A stretch of 64,000 nt of DNA from Auricularia sp. M13 (GCA_037042915.1 CM073197.1:4154001-4218000), one strand, 5' to 3'; positions 34,369 to 46,217 are shown, counted from the stretch's first letter. The notes: generated by a model not told the origin, from the letters alone. Translations and numbers: made by a program.

Positions 34369-35153
34369 CTACGACTGTAGTGGTGAATAGCTCCATAAGA
34401 CGCACGTGGCGTGCGACGCACCGAGATCGGCGTGCTGCTGTAGGGCAGTGCAATTGCGGATGAGGAGCTCCATGCGGTCGAGCCTCGGGGAGCCGTACTC
34501 GACGAACAGGGAAAGCACGGCTGCGACGTGGTATCCTCTATGAGCGTGATGGAAAGCGTTGCAAGCGCCGCCGCCCGTATGGGCCGCGCGGCTGCGCGTG
34601 GCGTGAAATCGCTGTGCGCGGTGGCCGTGAGCGCGTGCGTGCGCCAGCCGAGGGAGCGTCCCGTCCCGCCCTTGCATGCAGGAAACGTCGGCGAGAAGGT
34701 GCATGGGCAGCGAGAGCGACTGCAGCGCGTCCAGACGGTGTGGGTACGCATAGTCCCACCATCGTGTCACGGGAGAATTGAGACGGTAGGACATGCCGCT
34801 CGAATGGACCAGCGTGACCTGGTTCTCGAGGCAAAAGAGTTAGCATCTTCATGGACCAGCCCGCGTGGGCCTTCGCGGCGAACGCGTCGATGCTCGCCGC
34901 CATAGTGTGCGCGCTGTGCTGCAGCACAGACAGCGTCCGAACGGTGTCGCCTACGCGAGCCTCGATGCACGGTGCATAGTTGACTATATGTTCACGACGC
35001 CTGTCAGCGGGATGTTACGGAGACTCGAGGGGATACTATACTTTAGCAAACGTATTACCCGGTAATTGCACATTTTTGATCGCCCAGAGCGGCGCGCAAC
35101 GTGTGCGCGACGCACTGATAGACCTTTTCGCGGTCGGCTGACGAGGGGACCAT
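34369..35153 (-). pseudogene. F-box/LRR paralogue with internal deletion
   Basis: The ATG at 35153 gives an intact first exon (MVPSSADREKVYQCVAHTLR...) with a GTAATA donor, matching exon 1 of the neighbouring gene at 35529 (SEKVYDCVARTLRAVL, GTAATA donor). Within about 50 bp the sequence jumps to the LRR half: MAASIDAFAAKAHAGWSM matches VAATIDTFAARVRGAWSM of the intact protein. The F-box and first repeats, roughly 800 bp, are missing. Later parts lie in shifted frames down to about 34369. A dead copy. Confidence 0.7.
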
Positions 35154-35528
35154 CTGGGCTGAGTCAAAGGATCGGTAAACATGGACAAACACTTCCCGAT
35201 AGTCTCCCTTACGGTTAAATTCTCTTACCGCACGAATGTGCAAGCATGCATCATGGATATTATGCAAGCCATGAGTCTGCTCTTGGAAACGGCAGCTATG
35301 TGAAAATTCTTCTGACTTCCTGTTTAGTTATTTGCTATTTATTAGCAGTATTTGACTGACTTTTTTGTATTCAGCATTACTCAGGTATTTGGCTGCAAGG
35401 TCTTCCAGTGCGGCATGTAAAACCGTAACCGTCGACCGTACGGCACAGACGCGGAGCTTTGGGCGGTAGAGTGGTTTATTTGTACGTGTATACAGCCCTG
35501 CCGACTTCGGACTTGGACCGCATCGACC
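35154..35528. promoter_or_regulatory. shared divergent upstream region of two F-box copies
   Basis: 375 bp separate the start codons of the dead minus-strand copy and the intact plus-strand copy, so both promoters lie here. No clear TATA. Confidence 0.4.
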
Positions 35529-37232
35529 ATGGCACTGTCGTCGTTCTACAGCGAAAAGGTCTACGACTGCGTCGCGCGCACATTGCGGGCTGTCTTGGAC
35601 GACTATGGGGATGATTCTTCAGGGTAATATGGCCATTGAAACGTCGTATTCTCTCTCTGAAAATGTGACAGGAAAGCCGCGCGCAATGTTCCAAGCACTG
35701 TGATCGACATCATTGCTGCCGTTCAGTCCGCAGCAAACGAAGCCTATGCAGACTTCAGCGAAAACTGGAACAGGTCGTACCCGGACTTGCTGATCCGTCT
35801 ACCCACTGAGGTCGCGGTGCAATGCTTCAAGCCGCTGCCGTCCAGTGGACGGATCGCCGTGTCGCATGTGTCGCGTGCGTGGCGCCGTGTTGCTCTGGCA
35901 GAACGCAGTCTTTGGGCGCAGGCGCGCATCGCCCCTGACATGCGGGACAGCGTGACAAAGCTGACGGAATGGTTTTCGCGCTCTCATCCACTTCCATTTC
36001 GGTTGACCTGGCGCAGTCTCCCCTCCGTGGACGATTGCAGGGTCCTAGCGCTGCTCATCCAGAATCTCGACCGGATTCAGTCCCTTGAAACTGAATATGT
36101 TCCATCGACTATCGTGGCTCGCATCTTCGAGCATCCAGCCCCGATTCTCCAGACAATGACGCTCGACTGCGAAGAGATGGGCTCCTGCACTCTTCCGAAA
36201 CACTGGGGCCCGCAGTCTGCACCTCAGCTGAATTTTCTGGCCATGGGGGTCTTTTCCGTCCCGGACACATTTGAGCCGCTGCTCTCCATGCGCAGGTTTC
36301 GAGGATGGCTCCCAAATCCCGACGACGGCACCCCGGCCGTCGACCTATACGCAGGTCTGCACGCTCTTTTCGACATTTTCCCGCATCTCGTTCAGCTTGA
36401 GCTCGCCAATATCACGGACGAGTCTCTGTCTAGGATTCCCAATCTCCCCGGTTCACTTTACTTGCTCGTTCTCTGCACATCCGACCCGAACGGCGTCGAC
36501 TTCTCTGGATTTATCGAGGCCCGGGTCCCTGATACGCTGAAAAGGCTATCCATGGACAGCACCGGGGCGGTGGCAGCTACTATAGATACGTTCGCAGCGA
36601 GGGTGCGCGGCGCCTGGTCCATGACAATTCGTTCCGACGAACACTTCATAACGCTGGCAGACAACGAGAGCGACAGGGTGTACCTCGTTCACCCTAGAGA
36701 TGAAATGTGGTGGGAGCAAGACCCTCCAAATCTCTGCCGGCTCGACCAGTTGAAATCCCTGGTCCTGTCGCTCGACGTCTTTCTGAATTTCTGCTACGCC
36801 GTCCCGCCATGGAACCTGACGCTTCGGGGCTTACGGAGCCTTACGCTCACTGCTGTTGGCGACGAGTATCTTATTCACTCCGGGCGCATGAAGGGTCTAT
36901 CGGCCGTCGGCCTCGCGACTGCCTCGCCGATGCATGCCGCGAGGCTCGAGGAGGTTGTACTCCAGGTAACCTTGGCGAAAAAGGACCTGAATCTCCAGCA
37001 CATTATTGCCACGTTTCCCGCCAATATCCTGCAGAGACTCGTCGTATTTGACTCTGATCGCGCACAGCTCGACACCGTGACGATCGAACTTCCGAGTCCC
37101 TTTGCATCAAAACTGCTGGACGAGGATCTCAGCGAGCTCACGCCAGTTGCCCATTACCTGCGGATCTGCGACTCATCCACCATCCGAGTCATAGCCGAAT
37201 TCTTGGACGGAGAACGTCTGCAAGAACAGTGA
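35529..37232 (+). CDS. F-box/LRR-like protein
   Basis: Exon 1 35529..35623 (MALSSFYSEKVYDCVARTLR...); intron 35624-35671 (GTAATA..GACAG); exon 2 35672..37232 in frame; 551 aa. The F-box lies at about residues 60-105 (LLIRLPTEVAVQCFKPLPSS, then HVSRAWRRVALAERSLWAQ). The remainder is a set of leucine-rich strands and helices (LDQLKSLVLSLDVFLN, LRGLRSLTLTAVGDE). Same gene architecture as the copies at 9.5 and 21-22.7 kb. Predicted SCF substrate adaptor. Confidence 0.85.
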
Positions 37233-37695
37233 ATGTGAGTGGTTGTGACGGAAACTCGGATGTTACTGCTGGTATGGCTTCAAGTTTCGTCTCCGCGCTC
37301 CGAGTTACTACTAGGTTCTCATTCACTCGAAGATGCAGGCGGAAAAGCTGTACCCAGGAAATGCATGTAGCTCCCCTAAGAGCCGCATGACCCTGTGGTC
37401 CGACTGTCGGATTTACCAAAAGCGGTTTCATACTGCCCAATTAGTGCCATCGATGCGACCATTCCATGCGCATGCTCCGCGCTTCGTTTCCCGTGACTGT
37501 CTGAATTCACGGAACCTGCTCGAAGACTTGGGCGCGAACACGCGCAGTCGCAGCAGCTTCAGCATCTGCAAATCAACCAAAATGAAGCCCACAAATGAAC
37601 TCGATTTCAGCAGTTTCGGCAGCACAAATTGCAGTCACGACTCATCAGACGCAGACGCACAATATCAGACTCCGTATATCAAACGTAGATAATTG
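37233..37695. other. intergenic, no gene seen
   Basis: 3' flank of the F-box gene; nothing supported. Confidence 0.35.
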
Positions 37696-38164
37696 CTAGA
37701 CAACGTCCGTCTCATCGCCCGAATCCAAATCCCTGATCCTCAGCAGGCCAGTGTTGCTTCTGAGAGCAAACGTCTCGCGCCGCATGAGTTGATCGGCGTG
37801 CAGCATGGCGATTGTCAGGCTTCGCAAACCGCGGTTCCGAGTTGTCCGCATCCGAAAGAGGGTGAAATGTCGCAGTCAACCGGGTGGGCATATCCTCTGC
37901 GAGCCATTGCACGCAGGCTCCGGTATCATTTAAGGCAGCATCATCCATTCGTATAGTGACGCTCTCCAGAAGTGGGGTATCGAACGCCGGCGTGATCGGA
38001 TGGGTACGGAGCCTATCGATGCCGCAGATGGCGAGTGTCAAGGTGCGCAAGAGGGGCGTTGTGCAATTCCAGTTCTCCACAGTGGCAATACCGTAACGTA
38101 CGATATCATGTTTAGACAATGGACATCCATTCCACATAGCCATTCCCACAGCTCGTGGCAGCAA
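37696..38164 (-). pseudogene. C-terminal fragment of an F-box/LRR gene
   Basis: Minus-strand frames read PLLRTLTLAICGIDRLRT, PLLESVTIRMDDA, then, after a frame change, ETFALRSNTGLLRIRDLDSG and ETDVV before a stop at 37696. The final part matches the end of the 9.5-kb protein (DLCSLQGLADELVVRDRDTG). The F-box half is absent. Truncated relic. Confidence 0.55.
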
Positions 38165-38380
38165 TCGACAAATCAGCCCGCCGTGAGATAATGCCGATTT
38201 TGTCAGCGGAAATTGGCCTTGCCAACCACCAATCTTGGCGTCGCGGACCTAGTTGGACGGATGGCGGGCACCGTATCCTCCGGCATTTCCACATACATGT
38301 TTAATCTCGGGATGAATAAAGGTCTTGAAGTTCAATGGTAACCTCTCAATCGTCTTCCTCCTTTCCAGACAGCGCTGACT

Positions 38381-39221
38381 ATGACTCTCGACCTGAACAT
38401 GAACCGCGAGGCCCTCATCTCGCTCATGGCGAACCCAGACGGCTACCTCAACTGGATCCAGCTCGCGCTCGCAGCTGCAGGCTGCTTCCTTGCCTACCAG
38501 GCGGGCAGTATCGCCTGGACGTACTGGCGCCACACGCGCTCGCCGCTGCGCAAAGTCCCTGGGCCGGAGATTGAGGGCACAAACTGGCTCACGGGAAACC
38601 AGCGCGTCCTCTTCGACGGTGAGGGAATGACAAACCTGGAGAAATGGGGGGATGCATATGGCGGGAACTTCACGCTGCGCTCGGCACTCGGAGTAAGTCC
38701 CTCCAGCCGTATGTCCCACATTTGCTACAGTCTGACAAGTTTGAACTTAGAGCTACCAGCTCGTGACGACGGACACGCGCGCTCTAACCCACATTCTTTT
38801 TGCCACCGGCTCTTTCCATAAGCCGATGACGGATCGGGGCAACCTACTGATAATGCTTGGAGAGGGTGAGCTTCTCGTCTATCTAACACGGGATGCTACT
38901 GACAGAAGCAGGTGTACTCTACACGGAAGGTGACAGGACTATTACTTGCATATTTTCGCGTATTAAGGCAAATTACGACAGGGGAGCAGCACAGAGACCA
39001 CGTACGGCGTTTCACTGCTCGAGATTTTGTTCTCTGATGTCTTCCTTCAGCGCAGAATTCTCAACCCTGCTTTTGGATACGCTCATGTTAGACAGATGAC
39101 GGAGAGCTTCGTGGACGTCTCCCTGAAGGTGAGATCAATATTCTGTCCCTGGGATTCCACTCACAAGTCCCACACGCTGTTAGATGCGCGAAATCTGGCA
39201 CAGCAAGTGTGTGGCCGCCGG
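38381..39221 (+). pseudogene. cytochrome P450, 5' part, interrupted by a 16-kb element
   Basis: Exons 38381..38692, 38751..38865, 38912..38929, 38982..39001, 39051..39128 and 39184..39221 join in frame. The N-terminus has a membrane anchor (LNWIQLALAAAGCFLAYQAG) followed by the proline hinge RKVPGPE, typical of microsomal P450s. Then come the B-C region (TDTRALTHILFATGSFHKP) and the helix-C motif EQHR.HRRILNPAFGYAHVR. The last exon stops at 39221, where the transposon begins; its partner resumes at 55290. Downstream of the insertion the gene carries the heme-binding loop. The host enzyme would be an ER haem monooxygenase; the substrate is unknown. Confidence 0.8.
39218..39221. repeat. 4-bp target duplication (CCGG), left copy
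   Basis: CCGG directly precedes CTATGG at the left end and directly follows CCATAG at the right end (55286-55289). Confidence 0.75.
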
Positions 39222-39566
39222 CTATGGAAAGACGGACTGGACAGCTTCGGATCCGAGATGGACAGCTTCGGTGATCGAGCTTCCGAGTCCCGGATCCCGA
39301 GTGATCCCAAGTGCCATCCGGTGCCAGCATGACGTCCTGCCGTCATCGTCGCCGCCGTCATCGTCGCCGCCGTCATCGTCGCCGCCGTCATCGTCGCCGC
39401 CGTCATCGTCGCCGCCGTCGCGGCCGTCGTCGCGGCCAGGTCGCCGCCATCGACAGTGATCAGCCGCGGTTCCTTCGCGCCGCCCAGCGTCAGATGCCGG
39501 CTGCCACCACCAACCCACCGACATCGTCGCTGTGGCCGCCGCCGACATGTTGCCGCCGCCGCCGCC
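39222..39566. repeat. left terminal inverted repeat of the 16-kb element
   Basis: Matches the reverse complement of 54985-55285 nearly base for base outside the minisatellite, up to the CCGCCGCCGCC run near 39566. Confidence 0.85.
39344..39425. repeat. 15-bp minisatellite in the left TIR
   Basis: About five copies of the unit CGTCATCGTCGCCGC, against about two copies in the right TIR, so the two ends differ in length only by this array. Confidence 0.8.
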
Positions 39567-40047
39567 CCCATCGTCGCTGCCAGGTCGTCGCCGTAGACAT
39601 TGAGCTAAGGCGCAGCCAGCCGTGCAGGATGCTCCTTCCAGGGTGCTGGCTTGCTTGCTCGACGTCACGCAGGTGCAGCTATTTCTTCTCTGCCGGTCGC
39701 CGGACCACTTGAATAATTTGACACTGCAGCCTCGTGCAGCCTAGCTTTCGCCCTGTTTCTGGTGCGTACGGTGACCACACTTGATATCTCGCTTGCACTA
39801 ACTGGGTTTCAAAACTGCAGTGCTCGGACTACGGAGGAGATGCGAGGCGCCTGGCGACGCAGGCGCAGTGCGGCCACAATGACCTCTGTGCGCTCTGCCG
39901 CCACCCAGATGACACTACCCCGCCATCGCTCAGCATTGTCGCCCCCCACCAGACCCTGCGCATAATGAACGCGCCGGTGACGGCAGCTTCGGCATCACGA
40001 ATCCAATCTCATGTGTCGCGCCAGCTGCTGCCACCAACCCACCGCCA

Positions 40048-40553
40048 TAGCGCTCAGTTAGTTACCGGAAGTTAGTAACTTTGTTACTAACTTGTTAGTT
40101 ACTAACGTGTTATTAACATCTGGGCGGCAGGGAGACTGTGTTATTAACTTTACAGGTACATCAGAGCAGCGGGTTGGAGCAGGGATCTCTGCCTCAGAAG
40201 TTTCCGTTGGGTGACCCCCAATTCTCAGAGCACTCCCAGAGTCCAGATTTCCTCTGGAAGTTATTGCATTGGAGTGATCCCTGTTTGCTCAAGCCTTCCG
40301 CTGGCTGGATTGATGGGCCTGAGCCGTATTTGAGGGCAGCATTCATAGATTGCACACTCAGGTGGACATTAAACGGGCATTCCGAGCCACTCACACTCTC
40401 CAGTCACTACACTGGGTGAACTCGGGATGCACTCTCGACTTGTATGTATTACATAAGCTCATTGTTATCAACAATGTTAGTAACACGGTGTTACTAACAC
40501 CTAACGTTAGTAACGTGTTAGTTATCTCATCGGAGATAACTAACTGAGCGCTA
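40048..40553. mobile_element. hAT-like MITE, copy 1 (inside the 16-kb element)
   Basis: The ends TAGCGCTCAGTTAGTTA and TAACTAACTGAGCGCTA are perfect inverted repeats, flanked by an 8-bp duplication CACCGCCA (40040-40047 and 40554-40561). The interior is rich in GTTAGTAAC repeats. 506 bp, no ORF. An 8-bp duplication is the hallmark of hAT elements. Sister copy at 56495-56990. Confidence 0.88.
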
Positions 40554-40561
40554 CACCGCCA

Positions 40562-41282
40562 TCGTCGCGCAAGTTGCAATAGTAGACAATGAGCTATGGC
40601 GGTTTCCCCACACGTTAATTACACCTGTGCGCAGCACCAGGCGTTGGCCGCCTAGCAGGATGCTCCCTTCGCGTGCGCTGGCTTGCAATGCACCACTATT
40701 TCTAAATTTACCCCCCCCTTCTTGCGTAGTTCAGTGTGATCAATATTCCTTGGTGCTAAGTGGCTTTCAGTGCCTGCAGAAGATGGAGGAAGATGGGCGG
40801 GACTCGGCCAGCATACATGGGAAGAAGCCGTCCTGGGTTTGCTGGTGCAGTCCGGAAATTTCCGGTCCCCTGACATCTCTCCAATAACCAACCCGCTGTC
40901 ATTGGGGCAGAGCCTACTAAGCTCCCAAACTTTGTTGTTAGCACCAGGTGCATATGAAGCATGAATTGTGATGGTATGAAGAGTCACACTAAACTCCTTC
41001 CCTCAGTACGGAGTACATTTTGCTTTGCTAACGCAACGTGATTACTGCAATCATCATACTTCGCGCACACAATGAAAGCTGTTACTTAAGCAGATTGAAA
41101 GTTTACCTATGCTCAGGGTTCAATATAAGGATACCTAAAGGTGCCACGGAGTACAGCATATGCGTCAGAACAACAATATCGCAGCTCTACCGACTAAACA
41201 GATTTATTTTCACCGGTTGAACGGTCGACTATGCAGAGTAAAGGAGGCGGCAGCAGTTGAATGCATGGGAGTGACAGTGACG
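40562..41282. other. spacer inside the 16-kb element
   Basis: No gene seen between the MITE and the alpha-kinase stop codon. Confidence 0.35.
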
Positions 41283-44020
41283 CTAACCTTGTGCTGCAGG
41301 GAGTTGTGCTGCGTCAGCACGCTTCTGTGCGAGCTCTGGAAAGATTTGACCATCAGCAATAGCATTGACTTTGGCGAATATAAACTGGCCTGGAGCCTGA
41401 TCTTGCGGAAGGGGTAGACCAAAGAACTTGCAATACTCGTTGCATTGATGGTGGTCGACCATCGATGCCCAGCCAGCTTGCACGTTGCCATCGGCGAACT
41501 TGTTTGTGTATTCACTGATTACTGTGTTATTAGATATATAGACGGGGATGCTCAGGGACGCACGGTGAGGTAATAATCTGTGGGTCGGTGAGAACACCAT
41601 CGGCACCTATAATGCGTGTTAGTGTCTCGCGTCGCGTATCCAGGAGAATGCTAGCCTTGATAATCGGCTACAAAAACTTGGCCGTCCGTCTTGGCCCACT
41701 GGACGTGTTGAGAGAAGGAGAGAAAACGAGCCTCAAGCGCAGCGTTGTCAGGCAGATCCTCGTAAGGTACAGTATTTGCGTTGCCGATGTACTTGTACCA
41801 ATTGGCCACGTTCAACCGCGTTTCGATGAGAAGAACGCTGCCAGGGCGGTCTTGCTGGTCGGCGACGAACAGGCCGCCGTTAACGAAGCGGAAATCAGGG
41901 ATTTTGGGGCACAGTGTGGTGTCCCTGCCTGCCGCAGACATGCGCCGAAGCTCGCGGTCGACGTACCCAACCACCAGGTCCTGCAGCGCGTTGGCCCACT
42001 GCAAGTTGCGCATCTCCTTCAAGAGCACAACCAGAGCGTCCCTATTGGCCATCACAACTGGTTTGGCCAGCCGCGAGGCCTTCGTAATCGCCTTCTTGAC
42101 ACAGACTGGCCCAGTGAGCCCCGAGTCGTCAAACCGCTCCTTCATCTTTGCGTCGAGAGAGGGACATGTGAGCCTGCCAGCATACGCTGCCTTAAACGCG
42201 CCAGCATTGCCCAGCATAGTATTGTCCATGACGAGGTTGACATCGATTGGGTCGCCCAGCGTATCTGCTGCGAGTGGGGTTGCACGCACACAGTCTGCGA
42301 ACGAGTCGTGGTGTGGAACAAGATATAGCTTCCCAGACATTGTATGCTGCACTGCAAGAGAGATAAAATATCAGTTATCATACAGAGAACAATGCTCGAG
42401 ACGTACATAGCTGCGAAGAATTCATCCTTGAAATTTCGGCAGTTCCGGCGAGGGCAGCTCGCAGCTCAAGGCGCTCTGGAGATGCGAACGTAGCTGGAGC
42501 ACGCAGACGCCGGGGTGGTGTAACAGGCTGTCCTTGGGAGCGCGTAGCCTGCACATATAGTGAGCAGGCTGGGTGGAATGGGCGGTACATGAGTCGACTC
42601 ACATTGTATGTCCTCTTAATACCAGCTGCAGGTTCTACCTCGGTGAAGAGTACCTCGCGTGCAGAGGAGCGTGTGACCATAGCGGAGGACGTAGATGTTT
42701 TCCCCTGTTGGATCAGCTGACGCGTGAGTAACGGTGTTTCATCTCAGAGTGACTAGCCAGACAGACCTTGGCATCGGCCACGCCATGCTATTTTGACTCA
42801 TTCAGTCTCAGAGTGAGGCGTGTGTTGACATGGTGTACGCACCTCTTCCATACATTTGTACATGAGGTTGACGATCCGAAAGCTAATCCGGAAACCCAGA
42901 CGTATGGGGTTGTAGCCCTTGCCCTTCTTCGTCAGGTGAGGCGCCAGAGCTGCAACGTCATTTGCAGGGTCGGCAGGGGCGGTCAACTCGGTGAGGTGCG
43001 GCAGGAGGATGAACTCGGCCTTCTCGTCCGGGAACGGGAAGGATCCCAGTGTATATTCATCCCACTTGGGAATGATTGCTGCCAATGCGAGCTTTCGCAG
43101 TTGCTGCACACCAAGCGAGACGTGAACATCCATGCCCGTTATCACATCCTGAAACGACATTCAGATGCATGTACAATATGTAAAATTTACTTACACCAAC
43201 TCTGGAAGGCGAGTTCTTGCCCTCCGGAACATACACAACGGCGACGGAGCAGGTGACCGTGCTAGAGTTGGCTGGTGCAACCTGCTGAGCCTGTCGTGCG
43301 GCATTGCCCTTCTGCTGATTATAAAAGGCGTGGGCCGCGTTGTAGCCCGTCGTAGACAGCATCGATGGGACCAAGGCTGGCGGTGTCGGGGCCTGGAAGA
43401 CCCCAACGGCCTGGACAGGCATATTTGACCCTGGCCCAAAATTTAGTCACGCTGACGGCTGACACTGTAAGGGAGTCCAAGCAAACCTTGCTTCCAAGCA
43501 GCAGCAATGCCCTGACGTGCATCCGCGCATATCTCAGGCGATAAATAAACGGGTGTCGCAGGATGGGACTGGGGACCGGGGACGCCATACTGGACAAGAT
43601 TCATCGGTGTGGGAGGTGGAAGCTTTGGGGGTGGCGGCGGCGGCATCGCCTGACGGTTCACCTGCACTTGCGGTTGCGTCTTCACTGACTCTGCTGTGCA
43701 AATATATATAAGAAAGAAATGTATGAAGGCGTGCGTACGAACCTTTTTTCGTCTGATAGTACCGGTCGCATGCTGGACAGAGGTCCTTGTAAATTTTCCC
43801 GGTCGGCGTTTTGGAGTAACGGGAGACCATAGGCGTTTCGGCAGGGACAACACCACCCGGCACAGTCAAGCATTTTTCGCCGCGTCCGCATTGACGAAGG
43901 CCAGCTGTGCGACCCTGCGCAGTGCCTGCCACTTCCGTGAACTGGACGGACTGCTATGGTGGGGATGAGCCCAGAACTGTGACCTGTTCCTGCGCAACGC
44001 ACCGAGGGCTGCCCTGACAT
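41283..44020 (-). CDS. alpha-type (atypical) protein kinase, cargo gene
   Basis: The ATG at 44020 (MSGQPS) is followed by a 49-bp intron and a Cys-rich N-terminal motif (LRQCGRGEKCL ... LCPACDRYYQTKK), as often seen before fungal alpha-kinase domains. Further exons run down to a stop at 41283 with several short introns. Kinase landmarks: LYLVPHHDSFADCVRA region, LLIETRLNVANWYKYIGNAN, then FVADYQG, GVLTDPQII and FADGN, and the zinc-binding end HHQCNEYCKFFGLP, which corresponds to the HxCNxxC signature of alpha-kinases (MHCK/eEF2K type). The enzyme would phosphorylate Ser/Thr in helical contexts. Exact exon borders in the middle are not fixed. It lies 475 bp from the divergent integrase gene. 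Confidence 0.8.
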
Positions 44021-44495
44021 TTGCCAATCCTGAGCGGGGGAGGGAGAGCGTCAGTAGCAGCGCTTCGCCGGACTGAAGCTTAAGTCACCGGTGCAAATCA
44101 CACAATTGTAAGCATGATCCCAAAGTTGCTGCGCAAGGAAGGATTGCCGTGAGCTTCAAACGTCACAGTTTTGTCTTTAACCGCGTTCTGCTACTCTGTC
44201 TACCCTGTCGGGTCTGAATCCCAATGTTTAAACTTGCACCAGGGCGTCCGGCCCGATAGTCCACCATACAAGCTCCGTCTCAGACGATTGCCATGATGAC
44301 AAATGAGATTCGTCATAGCTTGGCCTGGCTATCGGGGATTACGCGTCTGATAAAGCAACTGATTTTGCAGACGGACTCCTCCTCCCCTCAAACGTTGTGC
44401 ATGGGAAAGAGAGCAAACCAGCACAAGCCATGCCGTGAGTGCCTACCGTCCAGATCGCACTCATATTGACCTGCTCAGCTCCGGAGGAGGACGTC
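44021..44495. promoter_or_regulatory. divergent promoter region between alpha-kinase and integrase
   Basis: 475 bp separate the two start codons, which point away from each other, so both promoters must lie here. No clear core elements recognised. Confidence 0.4.
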
Positions 44496-46217
44496 ATGCC
44501 AATAATCGAGAAATATTTCAATTTGCGGTGCTCCGATGCGAAGATCCTCGAGTATGTACATGAATCCATTGATCTGAACGTCTATGGAATGAGGTTGGGT
44601 ATTTATTAACTGCTTGAATTCTTCTAATCAATGATCTCAGTCTCAAGACGCTCAAGCGACTCAGAGCCAAGTACGAACTCATCAGCACTCGCCAGCAAGG
44701 CCACACCATCGAGAGCATCGCACCCTACATTGCCGAAGTACGCAGTCGGCTGCCTGCCATTGGAGCTGGAGATATGGTTTCCTCATTGTGGCATGATCAT
44801 GGCATTCGTGCCTCGCAGTGCGCACTATCCTTTGCTCCTATTGTCAATTCACGCCTGACATGCTCATTTTAGACATCTTGTTCTCGCTCACGACAAGGCC
44901 CTGGACCCCGTTGCAGTTGCTGCCCGAAAGCGCAACGGCCTCAAAAGGCGACGTTTTGGGCGACTGGCGTTAACGACGTCTGGTCATTCGATCAGCATGA
45001 CAAATGGAAGCGTTTCGGTCTCCTTCTCCACCTCGGCGTCGAGATATATAGTGGCAAGCTACTCTGGCTGAAGGTCTGGTGGAGCAATCGCCAGCCTCCG
45101 CTGCTGGCCAGTTACTACCTTGAAGTCGCACGTGAACATGGGGGCGAGTATCTTAATCTATCAACTATACAGTGAATCTAATCGTTGTGCAGGTGTTTGC
45201 CTCGTCACTCAGAGTGACCCAGGCCCTGAGAACTACGGCATCGCGAACCCCCACACAGTTATACGCCAGCATCTCGACTCCTCGCTCGTCGACACAATCC
45301 AGCATCGATGGATGCGTCAAGGCCTCAACGTAAAGCCGGAGATCAAGTGGTCAGTCTTTCGTCGCTCGTTTTCACCCGGCTTTGAGGGTCTCCTCGAGTA
45401 CGGTGTTACGATGGGCATCTACCTACCAGACGACGGTCTACATGTGTATGTCCGTCTTCCACATAGGCGCAGCTCACTCACAGTTGTATAGTCTCGTATT
45501 TCGCTGGCTCGTTATTCCTTGGATGCAGCTGCAGCTGGACAACTACCGCATCAAATCCAACCAGAAGCTTCCTCGCAGCAACAAGAAAAAGTTTCTGCCG
45601 CATGGAATTCCGGACATGATCTTCGAGCATCCACACGAATACAATGCTATTGATTACAAGGTACGCCTTCATCTTTTTTAATATATTGTCCTCATTGCTA
45701 TCTAGGTCAAGGTCGAACCCGCCCTTCTGGACGCCATACAGGCGAAGTATGCCCCCCCGGATCATCCGGTCTTCCAGCTCGTCCCGCCCTGGATTCACGC
45801 TCGCATTGTGGCTGCTTACCAGCGCCTTGGTCAACCTGCTCTTACGGTGGATACTCTTTGGCCGATCTACTCTGCTCTGCTCGAAGACGTTCGCGGACAG
45901 CTCAATCAAGACGAGCGGGCTGCAGCACAGGGTTTACTCATCCCCGGCGAAGATATACCCGAAATGCTCCCCGAGCTCCCTGGGAACTATGTTCCCTGGC
46001 CCGACCAAGGTGAGTTTGAGTTCAACAAAGTACCAATCAACAACTAATATTACTGCCAGTCAAAGCAGACACACAGGAGGTCGAGTTTTCAGACGACGAC
46101 GCACAGAGTGTTGAGTTCTCGGACAATGATGATATGCAGTACCTCGTCTTTGGCGAAAGTGATGATGGCGAGGAGTCCGATGGGGGTGGCGAGGTAGAAT
46201 TTAGTGATGTGGAGTAG
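44496..46217 (+). CDS. integrase-core (DDE) protein of the 16-kb element
   Basis: The ATG at 44496 gives MPIIEKYFNLRCSDAKILEY, a helical N-terminal region, with short introns (the first near 44615-44658). Core motifs: WSFDQHDKWKRFGLLLHLGV (first Asp), TQSDPGPENYGIANPHTVIR (second Asp), then SPGFEGLLEYG (candidate Glu), and further FRWLVIPWMQLQLDNY, KFLPHGIPDMIFEHP, KYAPPDHPVFQLVPPW. The C-terminus is a strongly acidic tail (VEFSDDDAQSVEFSDND). This layout matches a family of Agaricomycete proteins annotated as integrase core domain. It is the best candidate for the enzyme that moves the element. The gene looks nearly whole, with at most about one interruption. Confidence 0.72.

Noticed and set aside
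39344-39425. CRISPR-like array
   Set aside because: 15-bp units without spacers, eukaryotic context; a minisatellite.
39311-39712. Arg-rich and Asp/Gly-rich repeat proteins
   Set aside because: These frames are translations of the minisatellite and TIR and recur in the opposite TIR; no independent coding evidence.
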